The notes under the pieces are model-generated. The model was not told the DNA's origin and did no database searches. It saw only the letters and a program-made list of their open reading frames with translations. The translations under genes were made by a program, and so were the position numbers. Below are positions 33,696 to 38,062 of a DNA stretch of 38,062 nucleotides, piece by piece (the stretch's first letter is position 1; the number at the start of each line of letters is the position of its first letter). Origin of the DNA: Spirochaetota bacterium (lineage in GTDB: Bacteria > Spirochaetota > UBA4802 > JAFGDQ01); contig JAFGDQ010000033.1 in the NCBI GenBank assembly GCA_016932015.1, positions 1 through 38,062 on the forward strand. The letters run 5' to 3'.

Positions 33696-33955
33696 CATTC
33701 TATTTATTCCGATATTTAAATTTTCAGAAATTCTTTTTTAATCCTGCATTAATTTACAAACATGAATAATTTTTTATTCAGCTTTTTATCTGTAATAAAT
33801 GTCTCCGGCTTTTTCAGATAACCATAAGCTCCTGTTCTCTTATATAAGATGAATATTTGTACAACAGCGATGTACCTGCGAAGCGAAAGTAAAAATTATT
33901 ATCCGGATACGCTGTATCTGCATGGTTGGATCCTTCTTCTATACATTTTATTAAT

Positions 33956-34105
33956 TTGACTTTTATAATATTAGTGATATTCTTATTAATATTTTAATTC
34001 CAATCTTTAAGCAGTTTTCCCGGTAAATTTTTCAATGGCCTGAGCCTTGGATAGATGGATAATTATAAATTCATATCGTTGTATTTTTTTATCCATTGAA
34101 TTTAC
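33956..34105 (+). promoter_or_regulatory. Promoter and structured leader with alternative hairpins
   Basis: The 490-bp gene-free stretch 33658-34148 contains TTGACT (33956) and TATTCT (33978) as a plausible promoter, giving a leader of about 160 nt. In it, GTAAATT plus CAATGG (34023-34029 and 34033-34038) pair with CCATTG plus AATTTAC (34093-34105), a 13-bp stem with a 3-nt bulge. ATGGATAA (34055-34062) can instead pair with TTATCCAT (34089-34096), using the same CCAT. Two exclusive folds suggest a regulatory RNA; no known riboswitch class is recognised. AGGAGG for the first gene follows at 34133. Confidence 0.4.
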
Positions 34106-34148
34106 AGGTTTTCTTAAAACTCAAATCAATTCAGGAGGGTAGTGCTAA

Positions 34149-34397
34149 ATGGATATCGAGAAAATTCCATATCAAATCTGGCATAATCTTATTTCCAATA
34201 AAATTAGTGATGATTTTGAATTTCTTGCTCTAAAAATTCTTCTCACCAGACTTACGATTTTAGCAAAGCAGAATTCTTCTCCGCAGGAAGAACGGAAGTA
34301 TGCAGATGAAATAAAAAATTTTTTTATAAAAACACAAAAAATCCCGGCATCACAGCGGGACCTTCAGAAGATACTTAAACAAGGAGGAATATTATAA
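34149..34397 (+). CDS. Small hypothetical helical protein
   Basis: 82 residues, no signal peptide, predicted mostly helical (FEFLALKILLTRLTILAKQ, then an acidic/basic helix and SQRDLQKILKQGG). AGGAGG lies 9 nt upstream, and the stop codon directly abuts the ATG of the next gene, so the two are translated together. No family is recognised. The tight coupling suggests a subunit or chaperone of the downstream protein. Confidence 0.7.
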   Translation: MDIEKIPYQIWHNLISNKISDDFEFLALKILLTRLTILAKQNSSPQEERKYADEIKNFFIKTQKIPASQRDLQKILKQGGIL

Positions 34398-35387
34398 ATG
34401 CAGACTTTATTCACTATTGAAGACGTAAAGAAAAAAATCGAGCAGGGGGAAAAGCTTATACTTGCAGGTGACGAGAAAACTCTTAAGCAGCTTCCGCAAG
34501 GTCACTGGATTGCAGGAACCATACCGTATTTCATGACCAAGGAAGGCGGAATTCATGATACAGACAGAATATATGTTACACAGCTGCCTTCATATATTAA
34601 AAAAGTCACCCTGAGAACATATTCCGAAAAGAGTATATCAGACATCTATAAAGATATTCCGGAAAACGGTCTGGGTATAATTATAATTCCCGCATCGAGT
34701 CCCGTACATCTTTCCTTTGCTCTGAACGGATCCGGTTATGATGAATTTGCCACCCGGCCTCTTACAGGCTGGATATCCGGTGTGCATGTTGAAGATATTG
34801 GAAAAATAAACGCAAAAGTTTTTTACGGAGAAAAGAACAAGGTAATTGAAGACGAAGCTGTAGCGATGCTGCTTGAAATTCCCGGGGACAAATACGCAGA
34901 AGTAAATATAGTCAATATTTTTAAACAGGGAAATGGAGACAGTATAACATTTGACAGTGACGGTTTTGATGCATCCGAAGCTATTGTAAACGGCGAAAAG
35001 GTCAATTTCGCTGAATATATAAAAAAAGCCGGTTTTGATACAAGGCTGCCGCTTGTCGCAAATTACAAGGGAGCCATGATCAATACCAGTTTTCAGGGAA
35101 TTGATGAAGAGCGGAAAAAAGTCAATTTCTACGCACCTGTTTTCAAAGGCATTGAATATAAACACGCTGCTCCTGTCGGAGATTATGTAACGGAATTTAC
35201 CGGGCATATGCCGCATACAAATACGGATAATATCTTTTTTTCCTGCAACTGCATCCTAAACTATCTTTATTCCGAGCTTGAAGGAAAATCAACCGGTGGA
35301 ATTACAGGCCCTGTAACCTTCGGTGAAATTGCCTATCAGCTTTTAAATCAGACAATGGCATATGTTTCAATAAATGATGTAAAATAA
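34398..35387 (+). CDS. Hypothetical protein, DUF6976-like with FIST_C-like end
   Basis: A 329-residue cytoplasmic protein. The N-terminal part has TIEDVKKKIEQGEKLILAGD, LPQGHWIAGTIPYFMTKEGG and LGIIIIPASSPVHLSFALNG. Near the C-terminus FFSCNCILNYLYSELEG, GGITGPVTFGEIAYQLLNQ and TMAYVSI recall a FIST_C-type sensory domain, with two Cys (CNC) conserved in appearance. From memory I associate this with DUF6976, unverified. GGAGG lies 11 nt before the ATG, inside the end of the preceding gene. It lies just downstream of the corrinoid operon but has its own promoter and terminator, so a link is only suggestive. A ligand-sensing role is possible. Confidence 0.6.
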   Translation: MQTLFTIEDVKKKIEQGEKLILAGDEKTLKQLPQGHWIAGTIPYFMTKEGGIHDTDRIYVTQLPSYIKKVTLRTYSEKSISDIYKDIPENGLGIIIIPASSPVHLSFALNGSGYDEFATRPLTGWISGVHVEDIGKINAKVFYGEKNKVIEDEAVAMLLEIPGDKYAEVNIVNIFKQGNGDSITFDSDGFDASEAIVNGEKVNFAEYIKKAGFDTRLPLVANYKGAMINTSFQGIDEERKKVNFYAPVFKGIEYKHAAPVGDYVTEFTGHMPHTNTDNIFFSCNCILNYLYSELEGKSTGGITGPVTFGEIAYQLLNQTMAYVSINDVK

Positions 35388-35430
35388 TAACGCTGAAGTT
35401 AATAATTTTTACTTATACGGTTTAACTTAA

Positions 35431-35460
35431 AAGAGAGGCGGCAATGCCTCTCCTTTTTTT
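35431..35460 (+). terminator. Rho-independent terminator of the DUF6976-like operon
   Basis: GAGAGGC (35433-35439) pairs with GCCTCTC (35446-35452) and is followed by CTTTTTTT. Confidence 0.85.
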
Positions 35461-35525
35461 AATAATTACGGCTCCTGATATTTTTGTTAATCAAAAGCTG
35501 TCTTAGTTTCTAAATATCGAAACAA

Positions 35526-37322
35526 TTATTGATGATTCGAATAATCCACCAGGAACTGATCCGTTTCCCATTCGTGTAAAAGTGTATTATAGGCGTGGGT
35601 TATATCCTGATGAGTCAGCATGCCGACAATACGGTTTGTACGCGGACTGACGACAGGAATACTTTCAATATCATATATTTCAATTTTGTGCAGAGCCTCA
35701 GAAACCTTGTCTGTTTCACTGACAACTGATACGGGAGATACAATATCTCCTGCAATTAACAGCTCCACGATATTTTCAGATAAAAGAGCCTGACGAATAT
35801 CATTCAGCGTGGCCATCCCCATTATCTTTTCATCATCATCAGTAACTATAACATTTCCGTATTCGGATTCGAGTAAAATATTAATCAGTTTCTTTACAGG
35901 CATACGGTAACTCACGCTGTCATAGGTTTTTCTCATTAATTCACTTACACGGATTTTGCCGAGTATGTCTATTTCCCCTCTTTTAGAAACATCTATTCCG
36001 GACTCAAGCAGATCATTCGCGTAAACTGTTCCCTTGTTATAATAAAGCGTTACAAGATAACTTATTATTGAGACCAGCATGAGAGGAAGTATAAACTTAT
36101 AATCATTCGTTATTTCAAATACAAGAAGAATTGATGTCAGAGGAATGGAATTGATACCGGCCAGTATTCCCCCCATACCTATAAGTGAAAAGACAACCGG
36201 ATCAAGATTCATTCCGAACATGTAATTGGCAAGATTTGCGAAAGTGAAACCCAGCATTACACCTATACTGAGAGAAGGCGCGAAAGAGCCTCCGTAAGAA
36301 CCTGCCGCAAGGAACAGGGCAAGAAAAACAAGCTTCAGCAAAAGCAGAATTGAAACAGTCTGTACCGGAATCTTGTTGCTGATTATATCACTTATTGTAT
36401 CATAGCCGATCCCGAAAAGACTGTAATAATTAATAAGCAGTATACCGAATATCAGTGCTACGGGAAGAAGTCTCAGAAACTGGTTCTGAATTCTTAGTTT
36501 TTCATCAAACAGGTACGTAATCTTTTTTTTAAACCAGAAATAAAAAATGCAGATCATTCCGCTTATAATACCCATACCAAGTACCATAGGATACTGACTA
36601 ATTGAGCCAAGGCTGTAATGCGGTATACTTATGATATGATGCGGGCCAAGTATTGATCTTGAAAGAATATCAGCCACAACAGAAGCAATAATCAACGCAC
36701 TGAGAGCCTGATTCTTTAAGTCGTTTAACAGCATTACTTCAATTCCGAAGAATACCCCGGCTATCGGCGCATTGAATATAGCCGAAATCGCGGCACCAGC
36801 TCCGGCTGCAGTGTACATTTTCATGTCTTTTTTATTCAGCTTGAGAAGCTGCGACATAAACGAACCGATACCGCTGCCCATTTTCGCAGCTGGGCCTTCC
36901 GGCCCGAGAGGAGCTCCTGTCCCGATTGATATTACAGGAGCTAAAAAATGAAATACCGTATTTTTTAAAGGAATATGTCCATTATTCAGAATTAAAGCCT
37001 TTATTACGCCCGTGACACCTTTATCATGGGAAACCTTTTTAAAAATAATTGAAGCTGACGCAACAATAATGCTGCCGGAAACCGGAATTGCCAAAATAAA
37101 AATCCAGCTAATATCAAGCATATTTGTAAAATTTTCGGGCTCAAAATAAATCCTCATTTTTTCAAGCAGGAAATGAAAAAAAATTGCGCAGGATCCTGCC
37201 AGAATACCAAGAATTATTGATAAAAAAATATGAAATATATATAATGATATTTCACTTTTCGAATAGATATCTTTCAATCTCTGTAAATAAAGAAAATATC
37301 TCTTAAAATCATTCTGTTCCAT
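35526..37322 (-). CDS. CLC-family chloride channel/antiporter with two CBS domains
   Basis: A 598-residue inner-membrane protein with about 10-12 hydrophobic helices in 1-430. Filter and gate motifs: GTGAPLGPEGPAAKMGSGIG (gating Glu at 142), GSYGGSFAPSL (341-351) and GMGGILAGINSIPLTSILLVFE. A C-terminal CBS pair covers about 455-585 (GNVIVTDDDEKIMGMATLND, then ESIPVVSPRTNRIVGMLTHQD) and should bind adenine nucleotides or divalent ions to regulate gating. Family members exchange Cl- or F- for H+ or act as channels; which applies here cannot be told. It is monocistronic, convergent with the DUF6976-like operon. Confidence 0.93.
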   Translation of the reverse strand: MEQNDFKRYFLYLQRLKDIYSKSEISLYIFHIFLSIILGILAGSCAIFFHFLLEKMRIYFEPENFTNMLDISWIFILAIPVSGSIIVASASIIFKKVSHDKGVTGVIKALILNNGHIPLKNTVFHFLAPVISIGTGAPLGPEGPAAKMGSGIGSFMSQLLKLNKKDMKMYTAAGAGAAISAIFNAPIAGVFFGIEVMLLNDLKNQALSALIIASVVADILSRSILGPHHIISIPHYSLGSISQYPMVLGMGIISGMICIFYFWFKKKITYLFDEKLRIQNQFLRLLPVALIFGILLINYYSLFGIGYDTISDIISNKIPVQTVSILLLLKLVFLALFLAAGSYGGSFAPSLSIGVMLGFTFANLANYMFGMNLDPVVFSLIGMGGILAGINSIPLTSILLVFEITNDYKFILPLMLVSIISYLVTLYYNKGTVYANDLLESGIDVSKRGEIDILGKIRVSELMRKTYDSVSYRMPVKKLINILLESEYGNVIVTDDDEKIMGMATLNDIRQALLSENIVELLIAGDIVSPVSVVSETDKVSEALHKIEIYDIESIPVVSPRTNRIVGMLTHQDITHAYNTLLHEWETDQFLVDYSNHQ

Positions 37323-37534
37323 AATTATAATAACCGGGAAATGTCATGTACTGTAATTTATCCGGAAAATAAAAATAAATACTTACCTGTTTTATATAAT
37401 TACTATTAATATCAATAATAATTTTTATTTCAATCACTATTGATTTAATCCCGATAGAAAAAGCCGGTTATTCAAAAAGTCTCATAACTATTATCATTTT
37501 ATTGCTTATAACAGCAGCATTATACAAAATCAAA

Positions 37535-37563
37535 TTGACATCAAAACTTTGAATAACTAATGT
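37535..37563 (+). promoter_or_regulatory. Probable promoter of the MORN lipoprotein gene
   Basis: TTGACA (37535-37540), exactly 17 bp, then TAATGT (37558-37563), in the 363-bp AT-rich gene-free stretch 37323-37685, which otherwise shows nothing I can assign. Confidence 0.5.
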
Positions 37564-37685
37564 GATTTATCATGCTATAAACCATTCTGTCTTTCAGGCA
37601 TATATATAAAGACTATTGTAACAAAAATTAAATTTAACTTACTTATTTGTATTTCCCCTATTACCCAATTAGAAGAAGGTTAGTT

Positions 37686-38062
37686 ATGAATAATAAAATC
37701 GTTTATTTAGTTCTGATCCCTCTTTCACTGGCTGTTTTAATAGGACCGTCATGTGAAAAGAAAAATAAAGCTGGTTCCTCTGATACACAAATTAAGGAAT
37801 CAACAGACATTACAGCTAAAACAAAATCCGGAAACCGTGATACCGGCTGCATTGACGGGGATTGTAAAGACGGTTACGGAACTTTCATATATGATGACGG
37901 AAGCGCTTATACAGGTGAATTTAAAAACGGGAAAAGACACGGCAAAGGCAAAATGACATGGGCATCAGGCTCTATGAAAGGTGAAACCTATGAAGGTGAA
38001 TGGTCTGATAACGAGATAAACGGTACTGGAACTTATACTTACTCTGACGGAAGCAAATACAC
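37686..38062 (+). CDS. MORN-repeat lipoprotein, 3' end beyond the window
   Basis: A partial gene, 125 codons visible. A signal peptide with lipobox-like GPSC (Cys23) and a Lys/Ser/Thr-rich linker are followed by MORN repeats: GYGTFIYDDGSAYTGEFKNG, KRHGKGKMTWASGSMKGETY, EGEWSDNEINGTGTYTYSDG. In bacteria MORN proteins are often surface or periplasmic and may bind phospholipid or carbohydrate; no specific role can be assigned. AAGAAGG lies 6 nt before the ATG. The frame is open at the window edge. Confidence 0.85.
   Translation, partial: MNNKIVYLVLIPLSLAVLIGPSCEKKNKAGSSDTQIKESTDITAKTKSGNRDTGCIDGDCKDGYGTFIYDDGSAYTGEFKNGKRHGKGKMTWASGSMKGETYEGEWSDNEINGTGTYTYSDGSKY

Noticed and set aside
34638..35216. 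192-codon minus-strand frame opposite the DUF6976-like gene
   Set aside because: No start signal and Cys/Phe/Ile-rich composition typical of an antisense shadow.
37753..37956. 67-codon frame inside the MORN gene
   Set aside because: Out of frame with a lipoprotein signal and MORN repeats that read continuously from 37686.
1..38062. tRNA, rRNA, CRISPR, insertion sequence or prophage modules
   Set aside because: I saw no cloverleaf, regularly spaced repeats, transposase or phage structural genes; the toxin-antitoxin genes alone do not define a mobile element.

Overview
The window looks like chromosomal DNA of an AT-rich (about 40 % GC by eye), diderm, probably anaerobic bacterium. Outer-membrane architecture is shown by a TolC/MacA/MacB efflux set, lipoproteins and a secreted beta-barrel candidate. 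Type III glutamine synthetase, corrinoid methyltransferases and a secreted protein matching (from memory) the spirochaete-associated DUF6675 pattern point to a member of the Spirochaetota. That assignment is inference, and no rRNA or other marker is present to settle it.

Layout. 0.2-2.5 kb: an unusual ATP-grasp / FMN-dependent alpha-hydroxy-acid oxidase fusion (minus). 2.7-14.1 kb is an accessory stretch: a HicBA toxin-antitoxin pair, two large divergent secreted proteins (a T9SS/FlgD-Ig-tailed protein and a 1219-residue lipoprotein with internal repeats), an outer-membrane protein, an addiction-module antitoxin whose ParE-like toxin is cut to 25 residues, an AAA_14/DUF4143 ATPase whose promoter/operator and first codons are duplicated in front of that antitoxin, a small hypothetical, and a VapBC-like pair. 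14.2-17.6 kb: a DUF6675-like secreted protein and type III glutamine synthetase. 17.6-21.9 kb (minus): mutL - coaC - coaB - GT78-like glycosyltransferase, tightly spaced. coaC and coaB lie in the same frame and are separated only by a stop codon and one further codon. 22.0-27.1 kb (minus): SIR2 deacylase, then tolC-macA-macB.

27.3-33.7 kb (plus) is the metabolic centrepiece: three divergent UroD/MtaA-fold methyltransferase-like proteins, two B12-binding corrinoid proteins, and a GntR/UTRA regulator. There is a near-perfect 22-bp palindrome in the only long internal promoter region, and a decayed C-terminal fragment of a fourth UroD-like gene at the end. These should move a methyl group from an unidentified methylated substrate onto a corrinoid protein and onwards. 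The zinc-ligand Cys expected in MtaA-type enzymes is not seen in any of the three at the matching place, and no corrinoid-reactivating ATPase is in the window. Just downstream, a two-gene operon of unknown function (34.1-35.4 kb) has a long structured leader with mutually exclusive hairpins.

35.5-37.3 kb holds a CLC chloride channel/antiporter with paired CBS domains (minus), and the window ends inside a MORN-repeat lipoprotein. I saw no tRNA, rRNA, CRISPR array, insertion sequence or phage module.
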